A stretch of DNA of 64,000 nucleotides from Isoptericola peretonis. GTDB lineage: Bacteria > Actinomycetota > Actinomycetes > Actinomycetales > Cellulomonadaceae. Below the pieces are notes generated by a model. That model was given only the letters and a program-made list of their open reading frames with translations. It was not told the origin of the DNA and ran no database searches. The position numbers and the translations under genes were made by a program. Below, in pieces: positions 50,254 to 58,254 of the stretch. The stretch covers positions 48,611-112,610 of the forward strand of contig JALQCY010000009.1 of the NCBI GenBank assembly GCA_023241745.1. Reading direction: 5' to 3'. Numbering within the stretch: position 1 is the stretch's first letter; every line of letters starts with the position of its first letter.

Positions 50254-51024
50254 ATGACGGCCGCGGAGCAGCTCGACGGCCGTTCGACCCTGGATGGTCG
50301 TTCCACGAGGTGGGACGACCATCGTGCCGCGCGGAGGGCCCAGCTCGTCAACGCCGCGCGCAAGGCCGTCCACCGCGGCGGACCCGGGGTCTCGATGGAC
50401 GAGATCGCCGGCGAGGCGGGCACCTCCAAGTCGATCGTCTACCGGTACTTCGAGGACAAGGCCGGTCTGCGCCTGGCCGTGGCCGCGCACGTCGTCGCGA
50501 CGATGCACGACGCCCTCCGGGAGGCTGCCGAGGCGGCACCGACCCCGCACGCCGCGCTCCGCGCGATGGTGCGCGTCTACCTCGAGATGATCGAGCACTC
50601 GCCCAACGTCTACTGGTTCGTGACGCGCACGGCCATCGGCGGCAACGAGCCCGCGCCGGGCGCCGCCGGGACCGGGCAGGTCGAGGCGTTGGGTGCGTAC
50701 CTTGACTCCGTCATCGAGCTGGTGGCGGAGCCGTTCGCCCGTGCCGTCCAGGTGCCGCAGGCGCTCGCGGCCGCCTGGGCCGCCGGCGCCGTCGGCTTCG
50801 TGCGCGGGGCCGGCGAGTGGTGGCTCGGTCACGGCTCCGACCCCGACGGCCCCGACCGGCTCACCCGCGAGGAGCTCACCGAGCAGGTCACGCTCTGGCT
50901 GTGGACCGGGCCGGTCGGCGTCCTGCACCACGACGACGCCCCGCACCTCGACTCCACCCGTCCCGGCGGCCGCGCGCCGTCCGTCACGCCCCCCGTCCCC
51001 GCTCGACCGCAGGAGAACCGATGA
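50254..51024 (+). CDS. TetR family regulator of the beta-oxidation island
   Basis: The 256-residue protein has its HTH at ARKAVHRGGPGVSMDEIAGE followed by AGTSKSIVYRYFEDKAGL. The ligand domain is TetR_C-like (LEMIEHSPNVYWFVTRTA, AVGFVRGAGEWWLGH). N-terminally about 30 extra residues contain a direct repeat LDGRST-LDGRST; they are encoded by a 31-base palindrome. ATG 50254 has aagg upstream, and GTG 50245 is an alternative. It overlaps the acyl-CoA oxidase ATG (ATGA), so is autoregulated with it. Acyl-CoA or fatty acid is the probable ligand, by context only. Confidence 0.88.
   Translation: MTAAEQLDGRSTLDGRSTRWDDHRAARRAQLVNAARKAVHRGGPGVSMDEIAGEAGTSKSIVYRYFEDKAGLRLAVAAHVVATMHDALREAAEAAPTPHAALRAMVRVYLEMIEHSPNVYWFVTRTAIGGNEPAPGAAGTGQVEALGAYLDSVIELVAEPFARAVQVPQALAAAWAAGAVGFVRGAGEWWLGHGSDPDGPDRLTREELTEQVTLWLWTGPVGVLHHDDAPHLDSTRPGGRAPSVTPPVPARPQENR
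50293..50323. repeat. 31-base near-perfect palindrome inside the tetR 5' coding region
   Basis: gatggtcgttccac (50293-50306) and gtgggacgaccatc (50310-50323) pair with a single mismatch around GAG. It contains GGTCGTTCCAC, an 11-mer also present in the operator at 31685-31696. It could be an intragenic operator or an mRNA hairpin affecting tetR-acox translation. Confidence 0.6.
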
Positions 51025-53129
51025 CCATGACGTCCGACCGTCCCGCGACGACCACCGCCGCCGGCGCGGCGACCGCGCACCGGACGCCCGCAGGCAAGCC
51101 GACGCCGCGCGTCGACGTCGCCGGCCTGTCCGAGCAGCTGCTCGGCCGGTGGCCCGAGTGGCGCCGCCACGCCCGTGCGCGCGCCACCGACCCGACCTTC
51201 TGGAAGGACGAGTCGCTGTCGATGGCCGAGCACCGCGAGCGCGTGCTCGAGCAGATGAAGCTGCTCGCGACCGACCCGAAGCACCAGGTGTGGCTCGGAT
51301 ACCCGACGCGCCTCGGGGGCGCCGACGCCCCGGGCGCGAACCTGGCCGGCTTCGAGGAGCTGGCCGTCGCCGACCCGTCGCTGCAGATCAAGGCGGGCGT
51401 CCAGTGGGGCCTGTTCGGCTCCGCCATCCTGCACCTGGGCACCCCGGAGCAGCAGGACCGGCTGCTGCCGGGCGCCATGGACCTGTCGGTGCCGGGCGCC
51501 TTCGCGATGACGGAGATCGGGCACGGCTCGGACGTCGCGTCGGTGGCGACGACCGCCATCTACGACCCGGAGACCGAGGAGTTCGTCATCCACACGCCGT
51601 TCCGCGCGGCGTGGAAGGAGTTCCTGGGCAACGCGGCCGTGCACGCGACGGCCGCCACCGTCTTCGCGCAGCTGATCACGAACGGCGTCAACCACGGCGT
51701 GCACTGCTTCTACGTGCCGGTGCGCGACCCGGAGACGATGGAGTTCCTGCCGGGGATCAGCGGCTACGACGACGGCCTCAAGGGCGGCCTGCGCGGCGTC
51801 GACAACGGGCGCCTGGCGTTCGACCAGGTGCGCATCCCGCGCACGGACCTGCTGGCGCGCTACGGCGCGGTGGCACCCGACGGCACGTACTCGTCGTCGA
51901 TCGACAGCCCCGGGCGGCGCTTCTTCACGATGCTCGGCTCGCTGGTGCAGGGGCGCGTCTCGCTCGACGGCGCCGCGTCGACCGCGTCCAAGCTGGGCCT
52001 CGCCATCGCCGTGAGGTACGGCGCCGAGCGCCGTCAGTTCACGTCGTCCTCGCCCGTCGAGGAGACCGTGCTGCTCGACTACGCGACGCACCGCCGCCGG
52101 CTCTTCCCGCGCATCGCCGAGACGTACGCGACGCACTTCGCGCACGACCGCCTGCTCGACCTCTTCGACGACGTGTTCTCCGGCGAGAAGGACACCCCGG
52201 AGAACCGCGAGGACCTCGAGACGATGGCGGCGGCCCTCAAGGCGACGTCGACCACCTTCGTGCTCGAGACGCTGCAGGAGGCCCGCGTGGCGTGCGGCGG
52301 CGCCGGCTTCATCACGGAGAACCGCATCACGAGCCTGCACCACGACATGGACGTGTACGCCACGTTCGAGGGCGACAACACGGTGCTGCTGCAGCTCGTC
52401 GCCAAGCGACTCGTCGGCGACTACGCCAAGCAGCTCAAGGGCGCGACGTCGTCCCCCGCGGGCATCGCGCGCTTCGTCGTCGACCGCGCCGCGGACGCCG
52501 CCCTGCACCGCACCGGGCTGCGCCGGGCCGGGCAGGCGCTCGCGGACGTCGGCGACCCGCGCCGCGCGGCCGGGCACCTGCGCGACGCCGAGACCCAGCG
52601 CGAGCTGCTGGCCGACCGTGTCGCGACGATGGTCGAGGACGTCGCCATGGCGCTGCGTCCCGCGCAGAAGGCCGACCCCGTGACGGCCGCGCGGATCTTC
52701 GACGAGAACCAGGTGCAGCTCGTCGAGGCGGCGAAGGCCCACGCCGACCTGCTGCGCTGGTCGGCGTTCACCGACGCGCTCGAGCAGGTCGAGGACCCGG
52801 GCACCCGCCGCGTCCTGACCTGGGTGCGCGACGTCTTCGGGCTCACGCTCATCGAGCGGAACCTCGCCTGGTACCTCATCAACGGCCGGCTGTCGGTGCA
52901 GCGCGCGCGCACCGTCACGTCGTACGTGGACCGCCTGCTCGACCGTCTGCGCCCGCACGCCGTCGACCTGGTGGACGCGTGGGGCTACGGCCCCGACCAC
53001 CTGCGGGCCGTCATCGCCTCGGGCATCGAGGCGGAGCGGCAGGACGAGGCGCGGGCGTACTACGCGCAGCAGCGCGCCGACGGCTCGGCGCCGGTCAGCG
53101 AGAAGGCCCTGAAGAAGCAGCGTTCCTGA
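51021..53129 (+). CDS. Acyl-CoA oxidase
   Basis: This 702-residue protein has the acyl-CoA oxidase layout rather than the 380-600 residue dehydrogenase one: N-terminal ACOX-type helical region (HRERVLEQMKLLATDPKHQV), FAMTEIGHGSDVASVATTAI with flavin contacts, FFTMLGSLVQGRVSLDGAA, and the catalytic Glu450 in YATFEGDNTVLLQLVAKRL. A second helical domain fills residues 480-700. It should oxidise acyl-CoA to 2-enoyl-CoA, passing electrons from FAD to O2 and giving H2O2. ATG 51021 overlaps the tetR stop. A huge hairpin follows the stop. Confidence 0.93.
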   Translation: MTMTSDRPATTTAAGAATAHRTPAGKPTPRVDVAGLSEQLLGRWPEWRRHARARATDPTFWKDESLSMAEHRERVLEQMKLLATDPKHQVWLGYPTRLGGADAPGANLAGFEELAVADPSLQIKAGVQWGLFGSAILHLGTPEQQDRLLPGAMDLSVPGAFAMTEIGHGSDVASVATTAIYDPETEEFVIHTPFRAAWKEFLGNAAVHATAATVFAQLITNGVNHGVHCFYVPVRDPETMEFLPGISGYDDGLKGGLRGVDNGRLAFDQVRIPRTDLLARYGAVAPDGTYSSSIDSPGRRFFTMLGSLVQGRVSLDGAASTASKLGLAIAVRYGAERRQFTSSSPVEETVLLDYATHRRRLFPRIAETYATHFAHDRLLDLFDDVFSGEKDTPENREDLETMAAALKATSTTFVLETLQEARVACGGAGFITENRITSLHHDMDVYATFEGDNTVLLQLVAKRLVGDYAKQLKGATSSPAGIARFVVDRAADAALHRTGLRRAGQALADVGDPRRAAGHLRDAETQRELLADRVATMVEDVAMALRPAQKADPVTAARIFDENQVQLVEAAKAHADLLRWSAFTDALEQVEDPGTRRVLTWVRDVFGLTLIERNLAWYLINGRLSVQRARTVTSYVDRLLDRLRPHAVDLVDAWGYGPDHLRAVIASGIEAERQDEARAYYAQQRADGSAPVSEKALKKQRS

Positions 53130-53130
53130 C

Positions 53131-53192
53131 GCCGAGACAGAGAGGGGGCGGACCGTAGCCGGCTACGGTCCGCCCCCTCTGTCTGTCTCGGC
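53131..53192. terminator. 30-bp hairpin between acyl-CoA oxidase and a convergent gene
   Basis: agagggggcggaccgtagcc (53141-53160) is followed with no spacer by its exact complement (53161-53180), a 40-base palindrome. The outer gccgagacag (53131-53140) pairs with ctgtctcggc (53183-53192) past a two-base bulge. The outer tag matches the repeats at the right window edge. Confidence 0.9.
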
Positions 53193-53199
53193 GCGGGCG

Positions 53200-53526
53200 T
53201 CAGGCCGCGGCGGGGGTGGGCTCTCCCGCACGGGCGGGACGCACCGGGTACTCCTCGACGACGGCGGGTGCGCTCTCGCTGTCGGCGGCGGTGGCCGGTG
53301 CGGGATCCTCGGCGGCCTGCGCGTCACGCAGCGGCAGCCCGAGGGTGACGGTCGCGGGTCGTGCGACCCGTGGCGGTGGGACGGCCCGCGCCACGAGGGC
53401 GGCGCCCACGAGACCCACCACGAGGGCGGCCCATGCCACCCACGTCCAGCCGAGCGCCGCGGACGCGCCGAGCAGCGCTCCGTCCACGATCCCGACGACG
53501 AGCCCGAAGACGAGCACCCGTCTCAT
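53200..53526 (-). CDS. Small membrane protein, unknown
   Basis: The 108-residue protein has two N-terminal membrane helices (VLVFGLVVGIVDGALLGASA and WVAWAALVVGLVGAALVARA) with a short external loop. A 55-residue cytosolic tail rich in Ala, Pro and Glu follows (PATVTLGLPLRDAQAAEDPA). I do not recognise a family. ATG 53526 has a clear gggagg Shine-Dalgarno. It converges on the acyl-CoA oxidase and is probably monocistronic. Confidence 0.65.
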   Translation of the reverse strand: MRRVLVFGLVVGIVDGALLGASAALGWTWVAWAALVVGLVGAALVARAVPPPRVARPATVTLGLPLRDAQAAEDPAPATAADSESAPAVVEEYPVRPARAGEPTPAAA

Positions 53527-53624
53527 GCCTACCTCCCACGGTCCGCCTCATCCGTGCCTCTCCAGGAGACGACAGGTCCGGCGGTCGTGCATCCGCAGGG
53601 CGGACGGTGCAGGTCACAGGTGCG

Positions 53625-54137
53625 TCACAGTCCCCGTGCGGTGCCCGGCTCCCACGCGGGGACGGGACGCGGGGCCTCGACGTGGCCGAGCAGCAGCGGC
53701 GACGGGGACGCGTCGAGCGTGGAGCGCAGCTGGTGGTGCATCTCGCCGGTGAGCCGCAGGGCGAGCTCGAACCGGACCGGCGCCACGAAGTCGGTGTGGA
53801 GCCGCCCGCCCAGGGCGGGGTGGGGGGAGAAGGTGAGCACCTCGTCGGGGCGCGGCGCCGTGCCGGTGTCCAGCACCTCGCGGCACAGGCCCTCGAGGAG
53901 GAGGTCCGCGCGACCGTCGGGCGAGTCCAGCTCGGTGTACATCTCCACGGCCGAGGACCAGCGGAGCTCGAGCGATCCCTCGATCGTGTCGAGGAACCAC
54001 CATCCCTCCAGGGACTCGAGGAAGACGTCACCGAAGACGGTCGTGAAGCGGGGCGTCTTGCCGTGGACCCCCAACCACGACCAGGACGCCAGCCCGTACG
54101 CGAACGCGCCGGGGGAGAAGGTTCGAAGCAGTTCCAC
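53625..54137 (-). CDS. DUF1851-type protein
   Basis: The 170-residue protein begins VELLRTFSPGAFAYGLASWSW and has FGDVFLESLEGWWFLDTIEG, the core of the DUF1851/Tdi1-C fold found in some interbacterial-toxin immunity proteins and in housekeeping orphans. The C-terminal part (DEVLTFSPHPALGGRLH) is less familiar. No toxin gene is adjacent, so an immunity role is not supported by context. GTG 54137 has no Shine-Dalgarno, and TTTGAT lies six bases upstream. Confidence 0.6.
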   Translation of the reverse strand: MELLRTFSPGAFAYGLASWSWLGVHGKTPRFTTVFGDVFLESLEGWWFLDTIEGSLELRWSSAVEMYTELDSPDGRADLLLEGLCREVLDTGTAPRPDEVLTFSPHPALGGRLHTDFVAPVRFELALRLTGEMHHQLRSTLDASPSPLLLGHVEAPRPVPAWEPGTARGL

Positions 54138-54170
54138 GTGCGCATCAAACCACCTTGTGGTAACTCACAA
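54138..54170 (-). promoter_or_regulatory. Promoter region of the DUF1851 gene with overlapping palindromes
   Basis: On the minus strand TTTGAT (54149-54144) precedes GTG 54137 by six bases, and TTGTGA (54170-54165) is a possible -35 at a short 15-bp spacing. ACCACcttGTGGT (54149-54161) and TTGTG/CACAA (54155-54170) overlap these, suggesting a bound regulator. The remaining 234 bases to the next gene show nothing clear. Confidence 0.4.
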
Positions 54171-54404
54171 AACCCCCGCACGCATGTGGCCTGGTCGTGG
54201 CGTTGCTCACGGAGAATCGTCACCCGATCGTGATCGGGGTCAAGAAGCACGCCCGCAGGTCAAGCGACGGTCATCTCCGCTGGTCGTGGTCGCACGCTGC
54301 GACGGTCGCGGAACTCGGAGGAGGTGCCGGCCGTTCACCCTCGGGCGGACCGGTGACCCTCGGCCGCCCGCCGCAGCCCCCTGCCCCCCGACCCGGAGGT
54401 GACC

Positions 54405-55004
54405 ATGAAGGTGCCGACCCCGAGCCGTCCCGTCGACGTGCGCAGCGTCGCGATCACCGGCCTCACGACCATGGCCTGGTATGCCGTGCCGGACGTCGTC
54501 GGCCCGCGCTGGGCGCGGGCGCTCGCCAAGGTGGGCGTGCTGGCCGGGGGCGTCGCTCTCGGCGTCGCCGCGACCTCGGAGGGTCGTTCCGCGCTCGACG
54601 GGGTGCGCCAGGTGCGCGACGAGCTCCGCGACCTGCGGGCCGCAGACGACGCGGGGGACGCGGGCGAACCCGGCAGCCCGGCCGGGACCGCCGCCGACGG
54701 CGGCGACCGGGACGACAACGTGCTCGCGGACGGCGCGCTCGCCGGTGCGGATCCCGTGCCGGACCCGGTGGTCGCCGGCGCGGCCGCCGCGGGGGTGGTC
54801 GCCCTGGCCACGACGGTCGCCGTCGTGGGGGAGAAGTGGGCCTACCGGCGGGGCGAGCGCTGGCGGGAGCGCGGGGTGCGCCTCCCGCACACGCGGGTCG
54901 GCCTGGTGCTCGGGGTGCTGGCTGCCGCCGCGACGGCCGTCGACCCCACGATCGGCATCCGAGCCGCGGACCGCGACGAGGGGACACGGACGGCCTCGTC
55001 GTGA
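54405..55004 (+). CDS. Hypothetical membrane protein
   Basis: This 199-residue protein has a probable membrane pair near its start (SVAITGLTTMAWYAVPDVV and VGVLAGGVALGVAAT). An acidic, Gly/Asp/Ala-rich loop of about 50 residues follows (DAGDAGEPGSPAGTAADGG). Two further helices are VVAGAAAAGVVALATTVAVV and VGLVLGVLAAAATAV, and the tail is charged. I do not recognise a family. ATG 54405 has cggaggt five bases upstream. It converges on LacI with a 41-base gap. Confidence 0.7.
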   Translation: MKVPTPSRPVDVRSVAITGLTTMAWYAVPDVVGPRWARALAKVGVLAGGVALGVAATSEGRSALDGVRQVRDELRDLRAADDAGDAGEPGSPAGTAADGGDRDDNVLADGALAGADPVPDPVVAGAAAAGVVALATTVAVVGEKWAYRRGERWRERGVRLPHTRVGLVLGVLAAAATAVDPTIGIRAADRDEGTRTASS

Positions 55005-55045
55005 CCTGACCGGGCGGCGCAGGGCGGCGCCCGTGGGTCAGGTCG

Positions 55046-56068
55046 TCAGGCGTCGCCCGCCGTCGAGGCCCGCACGACGAGGCGTGGCGGCGACAGCTCG
55101 GTGCCGTGCGCCGGGGTGCCGTCGATGGCGGCGAGCAGCAGCTCGGCCGCGCGCTGCCCGAGGCGGTCGAGCTGCGGGTCGACGGTGGTCAGCGGCGGGC
55201 GGCTGGCCAGGGCCATGACGTCCCAGTCGTCGTAGCCGGTCACCGCCACGTCCTCGGGCACGCGCACGCCCCGGTCGCGCAGCCGGTCGCAGCCTCCACG
55301 GGCGAGCTGGTCGGACGCGAGGGCGATGGCGTCGACGGGGAGCGGGTCGCCGGGCCGGTGGTCGCCCAGCACGAGGTCGACGGCGAGCCGGCCCCAGCGC
55401 TCGGACCACTCGCCGAACAGGGGCTCGCCCACGAGCGTGCCGCCGTGGTCCTCCAGGGCGGCCGCGAGGGCGGCGAGCCGCAGGGTCGACGCGGCCTGGT
55501 CCCCCCGACCCCCGACGTACGCGATGCGGCGCCGCCCGAGCGCGAGCAGGTGCGCGGCGACCTCGCTCATCCCCGTCGCGTCGTCGGGCACGACCGACGC
55601 GTCCTGCGGGTCCTGTGACGGCGAGTACGCGTACACGACCGGCATCGGCACGCGGATGGGCGGCCGGGCGTCGGTGGTCCGGCCGGTGACGATGATGCCG
55701 TCGACGCGCCGGGCCACGAGGCTGCGCACGTGGTGCTGCTCGCGCACGGCGTCGTGACGGGCGGTGGCGAGCAGGGCGGAGATCTGCCCGCCGACCAGCG
55801 CGTTCTCGGCGCCGAGCACCACGGGCAGCGAGAACCGCCCCGCGGAGTCCGTGCTCAGCAGGCCGACGGTGAAGCTGCGCCGCGCCGACAGCGACCGCGC
55901 GCTGGCGTCCGGCACGAACCCGAGCCGCTCGGCCGCCTCCCGCACCCGCGCCCGGGTGGCGGGCCGCAGGGAGCCGGTGTCGTTGAGGGCCTTCGAGACG
56001 GTGCTGGGGGACACCCCCGCCAGCGCGGCCACGTCGGTGATCCGCACGACGCCCGGAGCCTCCGTCAT
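55046..56068 (-). CDS. LacI family transcriptional repressor
   Basis: The 340-residue protein begins with the LacI HTH and hinge: RITDVAALAGVSPSTVSKAL, then RARVREAAERLGFVPDASAR. A periplasmic-binding-protein-like effector domain follows (TVGLLSTDSAGRFSLPVV; IAYVGGRGDQAAS; VTGYDDWDVMALASRPPLTT). It is divergent from the GH127/sugar ABC genes, whose promoter carries a candidate operator at the start site. An arabinose or arabino-oligosaccharide effector is plausible, not shown. ATG 56068 has gaggagg. Confidence 0.94.
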   Translation of the reverse strand: MTEAPGVVRITDVAALAGVSPSTVSKALNDTGSLRPATRARVREAAERLGFVPDASARSLSARRSFTVGLLSTDSAGRFSLPVVLGAENALVGGQISALLATARHDAVREQHHVRSLVARRVDGIIVTGRTTDARPPIRVPMPVVYAYSPSQDPQDASVVPDDATGMSEVAAHLLALGRRRIAYVGGRGDQAASTLRLAALAAALEDHGGTLVGEPLFGEWSERWGRLAVDLVLGDHRPGDPLPVDAIALASDQLARGGCDRLRDRGVRVPEDVAVTGYDDWDVMALASRPPLTTVDPQLDRLGQRAAELLLAAIDGTPAHGTELSPPRLVVRASTAGDA

Positions 56069-56151
56069 GAGCCCTCCTCAGTTTTCCGGCCGTTCCGGTC
56101 GGTGCCCGGCGGCTGCGTCGATCGTACGCGATTTCGGTGCACCACTGGTGG

Positions 56152-56196
56152 TTGACGGCGGCTGCGACCCTCCGTACGGTGAGGAAAACGGATTCC
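56152..56196 (+). promoter_or_regulatory. Promoter and LacI-type operator for the GH127 operon
   Basis: TTGACG (56152-56157), exactly 17 bp, TACGGT (56175-56180). The start near 56187 lies within GGAAAACGGATTCC (56183-56196), a LacI-style inverted repeat with central CG (four outer pairs match). A bound repressor would cover the start site. Confidence 0.75.
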
Positions 56197-56223
56197 TAGT
56201 TTCCTACCTCGAGGGAGAGGTGC

Positions 56224-58146
56224 ATGACGACGACGACCTTCCGGACCGCCCGCGGGCCGGCCGAGCCCACCGGCTCGGCGATCACGACCCTGCGGCCGCT
56301 TCCGCCCGGCAGCGCGGCCGTCGACGGCGGGCTGTGGGGCCACCGGCTCCGGGTCAACCGCGAGGCGTCCGTGCCCGAGGGGCTAGGGCACCTGCGGGAC
56401 TACGGCAACCTGCGCAACCTCGAGATCGCCGCGGGGCTCGCCGACGGCGAGGCGACGGGCCCGATCTTCGCCGACTCCGACGTCCACAAGTGGCTCGAGG
56501 CCGCCGCCTGGGAGTACGGGCGCGAGCCCGACGAGGCGCTGCTGGCCGACATCCTCGAGGTCACCCGCGCCGTCGCCGGCGCGCAGGCTCCGGACGGCTA
56601 CCTCGACTCCGTGCCGCAGCTGCGCGGCGTCCCGCGCTACTCGGACCTGCCCTGGAGCCACGAGCACTACTGCGCGGGGCACCTGTTCCAGGCGGCCGTC
56701 GCGCAGTCCCGGGCGACCGGCCGGCGCGAGCTGCTCGACGTCGCGGTCCGGCTCGCGGACCACCTCGTCGAGACCTTCGGTGACGGCGGGGGGCGGCTGC
56801 GCGAGGTCGACGGGCACCCGGTGGTGGAGTCCGCCCTCGTCGAGCTCTACCGCGAGACCGGGACCGAGGCCTATCTCGACCTCGCCCGCTGGTTCGTCGA
56901 GGCGCGCGGCACCGGGATCATCGAGTCCCACGGCAAGCAGCCCACCTACTTCTCCGACCGCGTGCGGGTCCGCGAGGCCACGACCGTGGAGGGGCACGCC
57001 GTCCGCGCCGTCTACCTCGGTGCGGGCGCCACCGACGTCGCCGTCGAGACGGGCGACCGCGAGCTCCTCGCGGCGCTCGAGCGGCAGTACGCGGCGATGG
57101 TCGACGGCAAGCAGTACCTCACCGGGGGCCTCGGTTCGCGCTGGGACGGCGAGTCGTTCGGCGACGCGCACGAGCTGCCGAGCGACCGTGCGTACGCCGA
57201 GACCTGCGCCGCCATCGGCGCCGTGCAGTGGGCCTGGCGCCTGCTGCTCGCCACCGGCGACGCGCGCTACGCCGACCAGATCGAGCGGATGCTGCTCAAC
57301 GGGTTCCTCTCGGGCCTCTCCCTCGCCGGCACCGAGTACTTCTACGTCAACCCCCTGCAGGTGCGCACGGGGGCCCACGCGGAGGAGGAGCGCAACCCCG
57401 CGGCCGGGCGGCGGCCGTGGTTCGGCTGTGCCTGCTGCCCGCCCAACATCATGCGGACGCTGTCGAGCCTCGAGGGCTACCTCGCGACGGTCACCGAGGA
57501 CGCGCTCCAGGTGCACCAGTACGCGCCCGGCACGATCGCCGCGGACCTGCCGGGCGGAGCGCTGCGCGTGCGCGTCGAGACGGCGTACCCGTACGACGGT
57601 CGCGTCACGCTCCACGTCGAGGAGGCGCCCGCGGGTGCAGGGCTCGCGCTGCGCGTGCCCGCCTGGGCGGAGGGCGCCACGCTCGACGGCGCCCCGGTCG
57701 CCGCGGGCGGGTACGCCCCGGTGGGCCGGGCGCTCGCGGCGGGCGACGCCGTCGTCCTCGAGCTCCCGACGGAGCCCCGCCTCACCGCCGCCGACCCGCG
57801 GGTCGACGACGCGCGCGGCTGCGTCGCGATCGAGCGCGGCCCGCTGGTGTACGCGCTGGAGCAGGCCGACCAGGAGCCGGGCGCCGTCGTCGACGACGTG
57901 CGGATCGACGTGTCCGCCGCACTGGGCGACGAGGACCGGCCCGACCTGCTGGGCGGGACGGTCGTCGTGACCGCGACGGGCACGGTGCAGCCGCGGCCGG
58001 ACGCCGCGGCGGGCGACGGTCCGTACCGCCCGGCGACGACGCCGGTGCCGGCCGCCGCCGGCACGGTGACCCTGCGGGCGGTCCCGTACCACCTGTGGGC
58101 CAACCGCGGCCCGCAGGCCATGCGGGTGTGGATCCCCGTGGCCTGA
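56224..58146 (+). CDS. GH127 beta-L-arabinofuranosidase
   Basis: The 640-residue protein is a glycoside hydrolase 127 (DUF1680) enzyme: WGHRLRVNREASVPEGL, GPIFADSDVHKWLEAAAWEY, PWSHEHYCAGHLFQAAVA, and the zinc/nucleophile cysteines in FGCACCPPNIMRTLSSLEGY (Cys402, 404, 405) with a Glu cluster at 387-389. In the family a Cys in a Zn-Cys3-Glu site is the nucleophile. It would release beta-linked L-arabinofuranose, as from hydroxyproline-rich plant glycans. It has no signal peptide, so acts on imported oligosaccharides. First gene of an operon with a sugar ABC importer. Confidence 0.93.
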   Translation: MTTTTFRTARGPAEPTGSAITTLRPLPPGSAAVDGGLWGHRLRVNREASVPEGLGHLRDYGNLRNLEIAAGLADGEATGPIFADSDVHKWLEAAAWEYGREPDEALLADILEVTRAVAGAQAPDGYLDSVPQLRGVPRYSDLPWSHEHYCAGHLFQAAVAQSRATGRRELLDVAVRLADHLVETFGDGGGRLREVDGHPVVESALVELYRETGTEAYLDLARWFVEARGTGIIESHGKQPTYFSDRVRVREATTVEGHAVRAVYLGAGATDVAVETGDRELLAALERQYAAMVDGKQYLTGGLGSRWDGESFGDAHELPSDRAYAETCAAIGAVQWAWRLLLATGDARYADQIERMLLNGFLSGLSLAGTEYFYVNPLQVRTGAHAEEERNPAAGRRPWFGCACCPPNIMRTLSSLEGYLATVTEDALQVHQYAPGTIAADLPGGALRVRVETAYPYDGRVTLHVEEAPAGAGLALRVPAWAEGATLDGAPVAAGGYAPVGRALAAGDAVVLELPTEPRLTAADPRVDDARGCVAIERGPLVYALEQADQEPGAVVDDVRIDVSAALGDEDRPDLLGGTVVVTATGTVQPRPDAAAGDGPYRPATTPVPAAAGTVTLRAVPYHLWANRGPQAMRVWIPVA

Positions 58147-58254
58147 CGGACACACCTTTCGCGGGGCGCCCGGCGACGGGCGCCCCGCACCCCGCGGGCA
58201 CCGGCGCCCGCGGGTCGCGGCGAGCGCCCGCTCCGGGCGCGGAGGAGGAGAGCG

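Noticed and set aside
50228-50257. Nine-codon leaderless frame (GTG 50228) as a leader peptide for tetR
   Set aside because: Position relative to the -10 and overlap with the tetR ATG are suggestive, but the peptide VRRVTRCGR has no repeated regulatory codons and I cannot support translation.
53625-54137. Toxin-immunity locus
   Set aside because: DUF1851 alone is insufficient; the flanking genes are a small membrane protein and an unknown membrane protein with no toxin or secretion features.
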